Part shown: one piece after another, positions 27,134 through 38,929 of the stretch
How the letters are laid out: each line of letters opens with the position of its first letter
How positions within the stretch are numbered: the stretch's first letter is position 1
From: Halocaridina rubra
Taxonomy: Eukaryota > Arthropoda > Malacostraca > Decapoda > Atyidae
Direction: 5' to 3'
NCBI GenBank assembly: GCA_037179515.1
Contig: JAXCGZ010022677.1
Location: forward strand, 93,501 to 157,500
DNA length: 64,000 nucleotides
Program-made: the position numbers and the translations under genes
The notes under the pieces: generated by a model
Told to the model about the DNA's origin: nothing
Database searches by the model: none
Seen by the model: only the letters and a program-made list of their open reading frames with translations

Positions 27134-27314
27134 TAAGAACGACTTACACATCATTACAATTGTGAAGATTATGTTGTTGTTGCTGTTTTTAACACTTGCA
27201 AGTGTCTGATTCTACTATAGTAGGATCGCTCTTTAATATGGCACTTGGCACGCACAAATCTGATTCTTAAATTTACTCATTATTTCAGTTTTTAAAATTC
27301 TAGTTATCTTCTAT

Positions 27315-27495
27315 CAGAGAGTATCCACTTCGTGTGAGTGACCCAAGCAGGGTGGCGGTGGGGGAGAATTGTGGCACCCCCTTATCACCTAGAAGCTAAT
27401 AGGAGTGATTTAGGTGTTATTTGCGTCTGTTATATGTACTTTGACTCGGCCACCCTCTTATAAGGGGGATTGCGACCATTGTATATGTATGTATG
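27315..27495 (+). repeat. Interspersed repeat F, best-preserved copy
   Basis: GTATCCACTTCGTGTGAGTG, GACCCAAGCAGGGTGG, GGCCACCCTCTTATAAGGGG, GATTGCGACCATTGTATATG and a GTAT tail. It serves as reference for the copies at 3290, 6030 and 6600. Confidence 0.6.
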
Positions 27496-27620
27496 TTTGT
27501 CTTGTATACTGTCCTGTGTGTTTCGCTGACTGCCACTGGATGTCTGGGCCCATTACCCTTCAAGTATAGTTATCCTCCTTCCTCATATGACCAAAGCAAC
27601 ATATCCTTTTGTTGTTGATT

Positions 27621-27758
27621 ATGGCAAGAGCAGATCACCTATGGCCAACAAATCATTTGGTCAGGATGCTCGGAATAGGCGATGATTGGGATTTGCTAAG
27701 AGAGCAAGCTGTAAATCTTTTCGAGGAGATATATGATGAGTATCAGGGATTTAGGTAA
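27621..27758 (+). CDS. Short ORF resembling a Harbinger transposase N-terminus (fragment)
   Basis: 45 codons from ATG: MARADHLWPTNHLVRMLGIG, then DDWDLLREQAVNLFEEIYDE and YQGFR. The L-F-E-E-x-x-D-E-x-Y-x-x-F-R ending loosely recalls the start of PIF/Harbinger nucleases. The last codons overlap a possible donor (TTTAG|GTAAAC at 27754), so it could instead be a first exon. A GA tract begins right after it. Identity is uncertain. Confidence 0.3.
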   Translation: MARADHLWPTNHLVRMLGIGDDWDLLREQAVNLFEEIYDEYQGFR

Positions 27759-27762
27759 ACGA

Positions 27763-27765
<3 letters not shown>

Positions 27766-27848
<83 letters not shown>
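27766..27848 (+). repeat. (GA)n microsatellite
   Basis: About 80 bp of GA dinucleotides bounded on the right by a LINE tail. Confidence 0.95.
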
Positions 27849-27850
<2 letters not shown>

Positions 27851-27988
27851 AATCAAATCAGATCAAAACATTTATTTCCATTTTGTACAATGGTTATTCA
27901 ACATTAATAGTAACTTATAAGTAGACATGTAATTAAACTAATAAATAAGAGGGTTAGACATATAGTTAAATTAAATGTAGCTTTCAGA
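27849..27988 (-). repeat. LINE 3' end, second family
   Basis: On - it ends CCATTGTACAAAATGGAAAT and AAATGTTTTGATCTGATTTG, a retrotransposon terminus with an imperfect TGATT-type tail. A + strand relative is at 37515-37672. It sits between two GA tracts. Confidence 0.55.
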
Positions 27989-28105
<117 letters not shown>

Positions 28106-28254
28106 AAAAGAAAAAGGACCTTTGGAGTCACTGCACTTACTATTTCGAATGGCAGAAATAGATAGTCATGTATAACTCGAGCTGCTTGTATGGGCAGTCA
28201 GTAAGTCTATGGGACCATGACGTGCGCTGGTGAGCTATGTGAGGGTCATTTCAT

Positions 28255-28560
28255 TTTTTTTTTTTATGAGTGTGACAACGGGTCAGGCAAAAACTGCCCT
28301 CATCAATAAAGGCCCGGACAAGAGAAAATACTAAGACGAAGGAAAAGAAAAAGGTCAAGGACAAGGCAGAGATGAGGTAATGTCACACAAAGGAAAACGA
28401 CAGATAGGGAAAAACAGTCAAAGTACAGAGGACCCAGAGATATAGAGGACTATGCCCTGAGATGACGATAGATCTGCTTTTTGAAGGATGATAGGTCATA
28501 AGAATTAGGAAAGACAGAAGGAGGAAGAGAGTTCCAGAGTCTTGAATGGATAAAGATTAG
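28255..28560 (+). repeat. Dispersed repeat R1
   Basis: Starts with a T run, then GACAACGGGTCAGGCAAAAA, CTGCCCTCATCAATAAAGGC, GGTCAAGGACAAGGCAGAGA and AGTACAGAGGACCCAGAGAT. An inverted, similar copy is at 52612-52845, with fragments at 2583 and 57270. Possibly the body of the LINE whose 3' end follows. Confidence 0.6.
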
Positions 28561-28995
28561 AGATAAATATGTTTTTGATATATGTACCTTTGTTTTTAAT
28601 ATACTAAGAAACAATCTTCCTGATTGCTTGTATAATTTTTCTACAGTAAGTTCAGTTACCGGGTTAACTACCCGTCAAGGGGAAGATTTATTAGTACGAA
28701 GGTCTAAAACTGATATTGGCTCAAGAGATATAAACATTCGTGGACCTCATTTATATAATCAGCTTCCCAGAGAACTAAAAAATGCTGGTTCAGTGTATAC
28801 TTTTAAATATAATCTTAAGAAGTTACTCTTAAAAGAAGATTTTACTTGTAAATTTTAATAGTACACCCATCTTTATGATTTGTTTGTTTTAGTATGTCTA
28901 TATCGTACACCACAGATGTCTATCTGGAATATATATGCATCTTATTTGAATACCCAATGTACGTTGGAAATAAAGATTTATTATTATTATTGTAC
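28561..28995 (+). pseudogene. LINE 3' end with ORF2 C-terminal fragment and ATT tail
   Basis: The open part (to 28858) encodes LTTRQGEDLLVRRSKTDIGS, then RGPHLYNQLPRELKNAGS and FKYNLKKLLL. This is the usual C-terminus of CR1/I-type reverse transcriptase proteins (hydrophobic W/L-Y-N-x-L-P, then F-K-x-x-L-K). A 3' UTR follows and ends ATAAAGATTTATTATTATTA. The enzyme core is absent. A different family from the cluster at 30-51 kb. Confidence 0.6.
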
Positions 28996-29300
28996 TATTA
29001 GTACTCTCTAGCTCTCTCTCCCACTCTCTCTCTCTCTCTCTCGAACATAGTGATATAATAAATATGTTTGTGCGTACGTGCATATGAAACATAAATCCTA
29101 TACAGGATGACATAACAGGAAGTGCTGTCACGGCAATTCTCTCTCTCTATAAAGGAAGGTCCCCATGAATCTGTATTAAAATTTCCCTAACTGGTCTGTA
29201 GGTAAGAGATACCCCTAAGTCGCTGGTGAACTTACAGGTGAACCTACGGTTCACCTGTTTTTATTACTCGATATTTTCTATTACCACGTTTAATCTATTA

Positions 29301-29327
29301 GTAGTATTATTATTATTATTATTATTA
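29301..29327 (+). repeat. (ATT)n microsatellite
   Basis: Short ATT tract upstream of the orphan signal-peptide exon. Confidence 0.85.
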
Positions 29328-29435
29328 TGATTATGATGCGTACGATGCTTATTATGATTATTATTCTTATTATTAATCTCTATACAGGATTTTGACATTA
29401 TTACCGTAAAGGAGAGCAAGATCCTGCCAAGAATC

Positions 29436-29504
29436 ATGAGGCTGTTTGGTTTCATATTCCTCGTCGCCTGCTTTCTTCTAAGTGCTGTTGCAGGCGTTAA
29501 AGAG
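29436..29504 (+). CDS. Orphan signal-peptide exon (putative secreted peptide, exon 1)
   Basis: ATG followed by 23 codons, MRLFGFIFLVACFLLSAVAG then VKE, is a textbook signal peptide with likely cleavage after AVAG. It ends at a donor GAG|GTAAAG, phase 0. The same start (M-K/R-L-F), the same phase and the same terminal GAG codon are seen in the exon at 52487-52579. A weak acceptor at 29898 would add only AIRNK and a stop; a cysteine-rich second exon was not found before the LINE cluster. Either the second exon lies beyond the cluster, or this is a decayed paralogue. Confidence 0.4.
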
Positions 29505-29805
29505 GTAAAGTTCCCCAGGATATCTAGTATTATTATTATTATTATCCCTATTATTCTGGTCTGATTAGGATAACAGCAGCAACAACAGCAAAACAATAAC
29601 GACAGCAACAATGAGAATAAGAATACTAATACTAGGAATAAGAATCCTACGAAGAATAATCATCCTAAGAATAATAATAATAATAATAATACTCAGAATA
29701 AGGTTTGTCGGTGATGAGGTATGGCACAGGCACATATGGAGAACACTGGCCAGAAACATCGACCCCACACAAAAGTGGCAAAAGATGTAGACGAAGAAGA
29801 AGAAG

Positions 29806-29806
<1 letters not shown>

Positions 29807-29860
<54 letters not shown>
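29807..29860 (+). repeat. (ATT)n microsatellite
   Basis: Uninterrupted ATT repeats of about 54 bp; poly-Asn frames on the other strand are artefacts. Confidence 0.95.
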
Positions 29861-30062
29861 GTATTAGTATCCACTTAAAAGCTGGTTTGTTATTATAGGC
29901 GATAAGAAATAAATGAAGATTCTGTAACCAGGTGATATAGCAACAAAGGGGAATTAAGCATTATCACCGATGACAAAAACTAGCAGAATACTGGCGAAAA
30001 ATAGCTATATTATTGCCAATCTGTGTAACCCAAGTCTATATATAGACACACACACACAAACC

Positions 30063-30868
30063 TTCTTTGCAGGATGTAAGGAAGTACTTTTTCAGTGTAG
30101 GAGTAGTTGATAATTGGAATTCGCTAAGCAAGGAGGTAGTTGATGCTAACTCAATCCATAGTTTTATGGACAGGTACGATAAGTATCACTAAGTACAAAA
30201 TGGAACCGACCAGGAAACAGGAAGATACGAGCTTTAGGCTCTTTCCCGTAAGCACAATTAGGTAATCACAATATGTGAGGCCAAAACTCGAATATGCAGC
30301 CCCATTTTGGAAACCACACGTGAAAAAGCACATAGCTAAGCTTGAAAGAGTTCAAAGACATGGTGCCAGAAATACGCAATCTCAGTTATGATGAGAGGCT
30401 GAGGGAATTAGACTTACCATCACTCGAAACTAGAAGATTGAGGGGGGATATGGTGACAGTCTTTAAATTCCTTCATGGTTATGATAGAGTGGATAGGGAT
30501 CGATATTTTGATATGGCTGGCTCTAGAACTAGAGGTCATAGTTTGAAGCTTCGTAAGAAAACTTGTTTGCAGGATGTAAGGAAATACTTTTTCATTGTAC
30601 GAGTAGTTGAAAATTGGAATTGGCTAAGCGAGGAGGTAGTTAATGCTATCTCAATCCATAGTTTTAAGGACAGGTATGATAAGTATCACTAAGTATAAAA
30701 TGGAACCGATCAGGAGACGGGAAGATACGAGCTTTGGGCTCTTTCCCGTAAACACAATTAGGTAATCACACACTCAATAAGTATCACTAAGTACAAAATG
30801 GAGCCGATCAGGAGAAGGGATGTTACGAGCTTTGGGTTCATTCCCGTAAGCAAAACCAGGTAATCACA
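30063..30868 (+). mobile_element. Three chained 3' fragments of the CR1/L2-like LINE
   Basis: A CA tract (30049-30060) leads straight into CTTCTTTGCAGGATGTAAGG of the LINE. This fragment ends in ATTAGGTAATCACA at 30266 and is followed by a second fragment (to about 30770, with ORF2 C-terminal coding at 30357-30692), then by a third of about 100 bp ending at 30868 in CA repeats. Each new fragment starts directly after the tail of the previous one. Confidence 0.85.
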
Positions 30869-30872
30869 CACA

Positions 30873-33815
30873 CACAGATCAGGGGATGGGGCCTCATTAA
30901 GATTGTTATACACAAATGCTGATGGATTAGCTGGTAAGGCAGTAGAATTAAAAGATAGGATTCACAACAGTAAGGCAGATATAGTAGCAATTACAGAGAC
31001 TAAGTTGAGTGAGGACATAAACAGTGTCACAGTTTTTCCTAAGGGCTTCAGAATACTAAGGGTTGAAAGATCTGAGAGGACTGGTGGAGGGATAGCACTG
31101 CTCATAAGTGAGAGGATTCAAGTTGAAGAAATAAACTTGGCTATAGAAAGTGAGTTCAAGGAATTTCTTGTTGCTTGCATAAATACTGGGTCAGAGAGCA
31201 TTATAATAACTGTTGTATACAACCCACCAAGGAACCAAAATAGGCTTGAAGTTTATGAGGAAAGTCATATAGGTACTATTGAAGTCATAAACTCAGTTGT
31301 TAACATGGCACGGGAAAAAAAATGTAGGATTTTGATTATGGGAGACTTTAATCATAAAGAGATAGATTGGATAAATCTTGACCCACACAGTGGTGAGGAC
31401 TCATTTGGGGCAAGATTCCTAGATTGCGTACAAGGGAATTTCCTACACCAACATGTAATGGAACCAACAAGAGCCAGGGGTGGGGATGAGCCATCACTAC
31501 TTGATCTAGTGTTCACAGATAATGTGTTGGATATTGAAAATATTGAGTATGAACCACCAATTGGAAAGAGTGACCACTGTGTGTTGTTGATGGAGTATAT
31601 CATTGAAGACATTCTTCCTGAGAGTAGAGGCACTGAGGACATGAGGAGGAACTATCCGAAAGGAGATTACATCAAAATGAATGAGCTTTTTGCAGTTATT
31701 GACTGGAGAACCTTATTTTACAACAAATCTGTACAAGAAATGTATGACATCTTTTGTGAGAAATATGGGAAGATAGTAGATTGCTGCATACCTGTCACCA
31801 AAGTAGGTGTAATTCATGCCAGAGAGAAATGGTTCGATAATGGGTGTAAAAGAGCTAAGGAGTGGAGAGACAAATGCTGGAAAAGGTATAGGAGGAGAAA
31901 AAACATAAATGCCTGGCAAACCTACAAAAGAGCAAGAAATGACTACCTAAGTAAAAGGAGAGAGGCAGAGAAAGATTATGAGAGGGACATCACCAGGAAG
32001 GCTAAAGAAAATCCCAAGCTTTTCCACAGCTTTATCAGAGGAAAACTGAAGGTAAAAGAACAGGTTTTAAGGCTAAAGAGAGCGGATGGAAGCATCACTG
32101 AGACGGACGAAGAGATCTGCAAAGAATTGAACAAGGAGTTTCAGTCAGTATTTACAGTAGAAAATACCCCACCCCCTCAGATTGCAGTGATAGAAGCTCA
32201 AGGGCCGGTATTAGAGAACATCAACCTTACAGCCACAGAGGTATGCAAAGTGCTGATGGATTTAGATGTTCATAAAGCTACAGGTCCTGATGACATATCC
32301 CCTCATGTGCTTAAAAAATGCACAAACACAATATCAGTGGCACCAAGTATCATATTTAAGGAGTCACTGGAGTCGGGGGAGATTCCAAGATGCTGGAAAC
32401 AAGCAAATGTGATACCTATCTTCAAAAAGGGAAGGAGGGATACGGCTCTGAACTATAGACCAGTTTCCTTGACCAACATAGTTTGCAAAGTTATGGAGAA
32501 ACTACTAAGGAAACATATCTCTCTTCACTTGGAATCCTTCAACTTTTTGTCAGTGAGGCAACATGGCTTCAGAGAAGGAAGATCAACAGTAACAAACTTA
32601 TTAGAATTTTATGATGAGGTAAGCCAAATCTTACAGGAAAGAGAGGGCTGGGCAGATTGCATATTCCTAGTCTTCCAGAAAGCGTTTGACACTGTTCCAC
32701 ATGGGAGACTTATTAGGAAGCTGCAATCAATGGCTAGAATAGGTGGAAATGTCTTGGAATGGATAAAAACTTACTTAGAAGGAAGGGAACAGAGGGTTAG
32801 AGTAAGACACTCAGTGTCTGAATGGAGAAGAGTTAGTAGTGGAGTTCCACAGGGTTCAGTTTTAGGGCCACTTTTGTTCCTTGTATATGTAAATGACCTA
32901 CCAGAGTCTGTAAATTCATTCATGAATATGTTTGCAGATGATGCAAAGATTGTGAAGAAAGTAAAAAACGAGAACAATGGTAGAGAACTTCAGGAGGATC
33001 TAAATAATCTGCATGAGTGGTCAGAAAAGTGGCTAATGAAATTCAATACCTCAAAATGTAAGGTAATGAGAATGGGTACAAGTGCAAGAAGGCCCAAGCT
33101 TGACTACTCGGTGGGTGGAGTACAACTTCAAGAGACAGAAAATGAGAGAGATCTAGGAGTAAACATACTGGCAGATTTGTCTCCAGAAATACATATAAAT
33201 GGCGTAGTAAGGGCAGCATATGCATTCTTATCAAATGTAAGGGTAGCCTTCAGGCACATGGACAAGGAAATGTTCAGAAATATTTATGTAACCTATGTGA
33301 GGCCAAAACTCGAATATGCAGCCCCCTTTTGGAATCCGCACTTGAAAAAGCACATAGCTAAGCTTGAAAAAGTTCAAAGACATGCCACGGAACTGGTGCC
33401 AGAAATACGCAATCTCGGTTATGATGAGAGGCTGAGGGAATTAGACTTGCCATCACTCGAAGCTAGAAGAGTAAGGGGGGATATGGTGACAGTCTTTAAA
33501 TTCCTTCATGGTTATGATAGAGTGGATAGGGATCGATATTTCGATATGGCTGGCTCTAGAACTAGAGGTCATAGTTTGAAGCTTCGTAAGAAAACTTCTT
33601 TGCAGGATGTAAGGAAATACTTTTTCAGTGTAAGAGTAGTTGATAATTGGAATTGGCTAAGCGAGGAGGTAGTTAATGCTATCTCAATCTATAGTTTTAA
33701 GGACAGGTACGATAAGTATCACTAAGTCTAAAATGGAAGCGATCTGGAGACGGGAAGATACGAGCTTTGGGCTCTTTCCCGTAAGCACAATTAGGTAATC
33801 ACAATTAGGTAATCA
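30873..33815 (+). mobile_element. CR1/L2-like LINE, 5'-truncated copy with uninterrupted ORF2
   Basis: It starts AGATCAGGGGATGGGGCCTC, just before ORF2, immediately after the CA tail of the preceding fragment. It ends with two copies of AATTAGGTAATCAC and then CA repeats. ORF1 is missing in comparison with the copy at 42541-46500. It carries the longest open frame of the cluster. Confidence 0.9.
30903..33725 (+). CDS. LINE ORF2: APE-type endonuclease and reverse transcriptase
   Basis: 940 codons without a stop. The N-terminal endonuclease shows LYTNADGL, ITETKLS, VVYNPPR, MGDFNHKEIDW, LLDLVFTDN and GKSDHCVLL (about residues 1-230). The reverse transcriptase follows with HKATGPDDISP, RPVSLTNIVCK, QHGFREGRS, SSGVPQGSVLGPLLF and MFADDAKIV (about 450-690). 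The C-terminal region has YAAPFWNPHLKKHIAKLEKVQ and LRELDLPSLEARRVRGDMV. The overall design fits the CR1/L2 group. Odd: motif A reads IFLVFQKAFD, where the other copies have IFLDFQ; the changed residue (codon 32670-32672, GTC) is the first catalytic Asp of the family. The frame is open but the enzyme is probably dead. Confidence 0.88.
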   Translation: MLYTNADGLAGKAVELKDRIHNSKADIVAITETKLSEDINSVTVFPKGFRILRVERSERTGGGIALLISERIQVEEINLAIESEFKEFLVACINTGSESIIITVVYNPPRNQNRLEVYEESHIGTIEVINSVVNMAREKKCRILIMGDFNHKEIDWINLDPHSGEDSFGARFLDCVQGNFLHQHVMEPTRARGGDEPSLLDLVFTDNVLDIENIEYEPPIGKSDHCVLLMEYIIEDILPESRGTEDMRRNYPKGDYIKMNELFAVIDWRTLFYNKSVQEMYDIFCEKYGKIVDCCIPVTKVGVIHAREKWFDNGCKRAKEWRDKCWKRYRRRKNINAWQTYKRARNDYLSKRREAEKDYERDITRKAKENPKLFHSFIRGKLKVKEQVLRLKRADGSITETDEEICKELNKEFQSVFTVENTPPPQIAVIEAQGPVLENINLTATEVCKVLMDLDVHKATGPDDISPHVLKKCTNTISVAPSIIFKESLESGEIPRCWKQANVIPIFKKGRRDTALNYRPVSLTNIVCKVMEKLLRKHISLHLESFNFLSVRQHGFREGRSTVTNLLEFYDEVSQILQEREGWADCIFLVFQKAFDTVPHGRLIRKLQSMARIGGNVLEWIKTYLEGREQRVRVRHSVSEWRRVSSGVPQGSVLGPLLFLVYVNDLPESVNSFMNMFADDAKIVKKVKNENNGRELQEDLNNLHEWSEKWLMKFNTSKCKVMRMGTSARRPKLDYSVGGVQLQETENERDLGVNILADLSPEIHINGVVRAAYAFLSNVRVAFRHMDKEMFRNIYVTYVRPKLEYAAPFWNPHLKKHIAKLEKVQRHATELVPEIRNLGYDERLRELDLPSLEARRVRGDMVTVFKFLHGYDRVDRDRYFDMAGSRTRGHSLKLRKKTSLQDVRKYFFSVRVVDNWNWLSEEVVNAISIYSFKDRYDKYH

Positions 33816-33825
33816 CACACACACA

Positions 33826-34918
<1,093 letters not shown>

Positions 34919-34921
<3 letters not shown>

Positions 34922-35186
34922 ATTACCTAATTACCTAATTGTGATTACCTAACTGTGCTTACGGGAAAGAGCCCAAAGCTTGTATCTTCCCTTCTCCTGA
35001 TCGGTTCCATTCTGTACTTAGTGATACTTATCATACCTGTCGTTAATACTATGAATTGAGTTAGCATTAACTACCTTCTCTCTTTGCGAATTCCAATTAT
35101 CAACTACTCTTACACTAAAAAGTACTTCGGTACATTCTGCAAAGAAGATTTCTTACGAAGCTTCAAACTATGACCTCTAGTTCTAT
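34919..35186 (-). mobile_element. 3' fragment of the CR1/L2-like LINE, reverse orientation
   Basis: GTGATTACCTAATTACCTAA, AGAGCCCAAAGCTTGTATCT and TATGACCTCTAGTTCTA are the complement of the LINE 3' end. Diverged by several substitutions. Confidence 0.8.
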
Positions 35187-35349
35187 TGGGTGTGTATGTG
35201 TTGAAAAAGCATCGGAGAGGATTGCAGAAGCAACACGAGTCTCAACACACGATGTCCTAAATATCCATGCTAAAGAGCGCACATAGCGATGCGTTATCCG
35301 TAGAGGCAAAAAAACTCTTCATCCAGAAATGACATACATACATACATAA

Positions 35350-35351
<2 letters not shown>

Positions 35352-35446
<95 letters not shown>
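35352..35446. repeat. (AC)n(TA)n microsatellite
   Basis: AC repeats then TA repeats, interrupted on the right by a SINE after which TA resumes at 35647. Confidence 0.92.
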
Positions 35447-35448
<2 letters not shown>

Positions 35449-35644
35449 GTTCCGGTTTCGGTTTTACGTCACGGACTCCCTTATCAACCAAGGGCTAGGA
35501 CGGTTGCCTTCTTGCGAAGGACTTGTTTTGGCAGATGTAATCCTTACGCTGAGTGCATGCCTTTGCTAACCTCAGACCGTGACGGGGCGCGAACCCTCGA
35601 CCTGACGCCTCAGAGTCGGAGACGCTACCGACTGAGCCACGGCG

Positions 35645-35648
<4 letters not shown>
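35446..35648 (-). repeat. tRNA-derived SINE, family C, inside a TA tract
   Basis: On - it begins GTCGCCGTGGCTCAGTCGGT with an A box, then GGTCGAGGGTTCGCGCCCCG as B box, then GGCAACCGTCCTAGCCC and a tail of CCGAAACCGGAACCGGA. TA repeats on both sides show insertion into the microsatellite. It is nearly identical to the copy at 37811-38008. Confidence 0.82.

Positions 35649-35728
<80 letters not shown>
35649..35728. repeat. (TA)n microsatellite
   Basis: Right half of the TA tract split by the SINE. Confidence 0.92.
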
Positions 35729-35732
<4 letters not shown>

Positions 35733-35759
35733 CTCTCTTTGCAGGAACTGAACACAACC

Positions 35760-36190
35760 ACCCCATTACCTTCTCAGCTTCGCAAAATGAGCTGCAGCGG
35801 ATGTTGTTACAATTGTAATCTTCAGAAATAAGAAATGGCTTAGTACGGAAGACCTCCTAATTAACCTGTGCAGTTATTACTGCGCAATGTGTCATATTAA
35901 TTGCATATGGGTGTAACTATTAATACCATACATTACATTATTGCACAAATATCCATCACCGGTTTATTGTTTAGAAGTCTGTAAATTTTTATATAGAAAT
36001 ATAAGCACTCACATATATTATTTTATTAAATATTGATATTATATAAGAGCAAAAATATGTAATATCTTCAATATCTAAGTAATATTTCAAGTAATATCTT
36101 GGTTTACATATATAAAGTATTTCTTATAGATACATATGAATAAATAAATACATAACAGAATCAACCTATGTTTTCTTTAGCCTTGCACAT
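35760..36190. other. No gene recognised
   Basis: AT-rich stretch between microsatellites; no repeat family or coding signal seen. Confidence 0.35.
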
Positions 36191-36193
36191 GAA

Positions 36194-36438
<245 letters not shown>

Positions 36439-36547
36439 TGTGAACCCTGTTATATCAGGAAGCAGTTGGAGAAAACGCCTTCATAACAGAACTAGATGGA
36501 TGAAAAAGTCATGCTTGGGTTCTAGCACTGCTAGTGAGGGATATACA

Positions 36548-36831
<284 letters not shown>

Positions 36832-36867
36832 ATAGGATGGAAAATATACGTTGTTGTTGTTGCAATT

Positions 36868-37505
36868 GTTTTTAGCAAAGATTGTGAAGATTGTACGAAA
36901 CCAGAACAATGGTAGAGAACTTCAGGAATACCTAAATAGTCTGCATGAGTGGTCAGAAAAGTTTTCAATACTTTAAAATGTAAGGTAATAAGAATGGTTA
37001 CAAGTGCAAAAAGACCTAAGCTTGACTACTCAATGGCAGGAGCAGAACTTCAAGAGACAGAGAATGAGAGATATCTAGGAGTAAACATACTGGCAGATTT
37101 GTTTCCAGAAATGCATATAACTGGCATTGTAAGGGCAGCATATGCTTCCTTAGCAAAAGTAAGGGTAGCCTTCAGGCACATGGACAAGGAAATGTTTAGA
37201 AATATTTACATTACAAATGTGAGGCCAAAACTTGAATCATTTGCACTTGAAAAAGCACGTAGTTAAGCTGGAAAAATTTCAGAGACATGCCACGAAACGC
37301 GTCAGAAATACGCAATCTCAGTTATGATGAGAGGCTGAGGGAATAAAACTTACCATCACTCGAAGCTAAAAGAATAAGGGGGTGCATGGTTCGGTTTTTA
37401 AATTCCTTCATGGGTATAACATAGTGGATAGGAATTGATATTTGATATGGCTGGCACTAGAACTAGAGGTCATAGTATGAAGCTTCATAAGAAAACTTCT
37501 TTGCA
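36868..37505 (+). pseudogene. Diverged fragment of the CR1/L2-like LINE ORF2
   Basis: AGATTGTGAAGATTGTACGA onward aligns with 32945-33600: GAACTTCAGGA, CTTGACTACTC, GGCACATGGACAAGGAAATG. Several indels break the frame. It starts 40 bp after a TA tract and ends in TTTGCACATT, without the LINE tail, where another LINE 3' end takes over. Confidence 0.8.
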
Positions 37506-37514
37506 CATTCTTAT

Positions 37515-37672
37515 TACAGTATTATTATTTTATAGGAAAGCCATATTTAATTTAACTGTATGTATTACCCTCTTATATATTAGTTCAATTACATGTCTAC
37601 TTATAAGTTACTCTTATATTGTATAAGATTAGCCATCGTACAAAAGTGGAAACAAATGTTTGTTTGTTCCAG
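37515..37672 (+). repeat. LINE 3' end, second family
   Basis: TTTAATTTAACTGTATGTAT, TTACATGTCTACTTATAAGT and GTACAAAAGTGGAAACAAAT match, in the other orientation, the element at 27849-27988. Confidence 0.55.
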
Positions 37673-37810
37673 CTTATATTTAATAAATTCATACTGTCAC
37701 AGAACATATATACTGGCCGAAACTTTACCTAATTTACTTTAAGGATATTTATTTTTTCACAGAAGGAAATTTTTTCTAACCCAACCTCCTATTACAATCT
37801 TCCACGTAAT

Positions 37811-38008
37811 CCGGTTCCGGTTTTACGTCACGGACTCCCTTATCAACCAAGGGCTAGGACGGTTGCCTTCTTGCGAAGGACTTGTTTTGGCAGATGTAAT
37901 CCTTACGCTGAGTGCATGCCTTTGCTAACCTCAGACCGTGACGGGGCGCGAACCCTCGACCTGACGCCTCAGAGTCGGAGACGCTACCGACTGAGCCACG
38001 GCGACTAC
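37811..38008 (-). repeat. tRNA-derived SINE, family C, with 18-bp target-site duplication
   Basis: Same sequence as the copy at 35446-35648. It is bounded by identical 18-bp direct repeats, TACAATCTTCCACGTAAT, at 37793-37810 and 38009-38026. That is a clean target-site duplication and the mark of a LINE-driven, relatively recent insertion. Confidence 0.9.
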
Positions 38009-38035
38009 TACAATCTTCCACGTAATGCAGCTTCT

Positions 38036-38162
<127 letters not shown>

Positions 38163-38164
38163 AT

Positions 38165-38925
38165 TTGTTCACTCAGGTAATGTTTTATTCAGATAACACC
38201 AAAGTAGTATAGATTGTGCAAATAGGAGACGAGGTCGGATTGAAACGAAGATACATTTTGAAGAACTTGTAGAAGGCTTTATTCAGTAGTCATTCGATCC
38301 ACCTGGGGGGGGGGTGGACGGGCCATGGTGGGCCCAGAGGTGAGTGATCATGGAGCTGAGGTCATGTCTTATTTGCAAATAAAAGGAAAACTTCAAGATG
38401 TTCTTAACAGAGTTAGTAGTCTCCTTTGTAATGTGTTGGTTAGATGCCATTAATTGTGGGGAAAAGGAAAGTTTAGATAGGATAGCGGTGAAGAAGGGAG
38501 AGCTTATGGCGCCACGTGCATGCTTTTAACCCCTGGGGGACTACCGGGAAGGAAGGGTAATTGGGATATAGGAACGAAAATATAAATTTATGAAAATAAA
38601 AAATGAAAAATAAATGGTTGAAAATAGTATTCAGTGATTTTTTTCGTTGATGTTCTCACTTGAGGGTGAGCAGACCTTCCCTTTTTGGCCCGCAGGATTC
38701 AATGATCAAAATGGTCGACTTATATACAGCTGATGCTGGCTGCGTGGTACACTCGGGAGAGTTATTATAAAGATAAGATTATGTTTACAAAGACATGGTC
38801 AGGACGCAACCTGAGAGGTATATTTACGTTTATAAATATCAGAATCAAGACGATTTTGAACGTATGTGAATCGATTTTAAAGGCGACGGTACACGCTGAA
38901 AAATGAATTTAAATAAATCAAAATG
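38165..38925. other. No gene recognised
   Basis: Contains a G run near 38307 and otherwise unremarkable sequence. No exon or element assigned. Confidence 0.35.
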
Positions 38926-38929
38926 CATT

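Noticed and set aside
26733..27209. Overlapping open frames on both strands with repeated HFKHLSVEPRSTN-like blocks
   Set aside because: They arise because the DNA is a palindromic foldback element; the mirrored frames follow the inverted arms.
29898..29916. Second exon for the orphan signal peptide (AIRNK and stop)
   Set aside because: Only five codons after a weak acceptor beside an ATT tract; chance is more likely.
31352..33234. Short open frames antisense to LINE ORF2
   Set aside because: They recur in every LINE copy as shadows of the conserved coding strand.
30903..33725. Host gene containing reverse transcriptase
   Set aside because: Multiple copies with the same 3' tail and truncation pattern show it is a retrotransposon ORF2.
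35446..35648. Candidate functional tRNA gene (good A and B boxes)
   Set aside because: It continues into a conserved non-tRNA body, occurs in several dispersed copies, and has a target-site duplication in one copy; it is a SINE.
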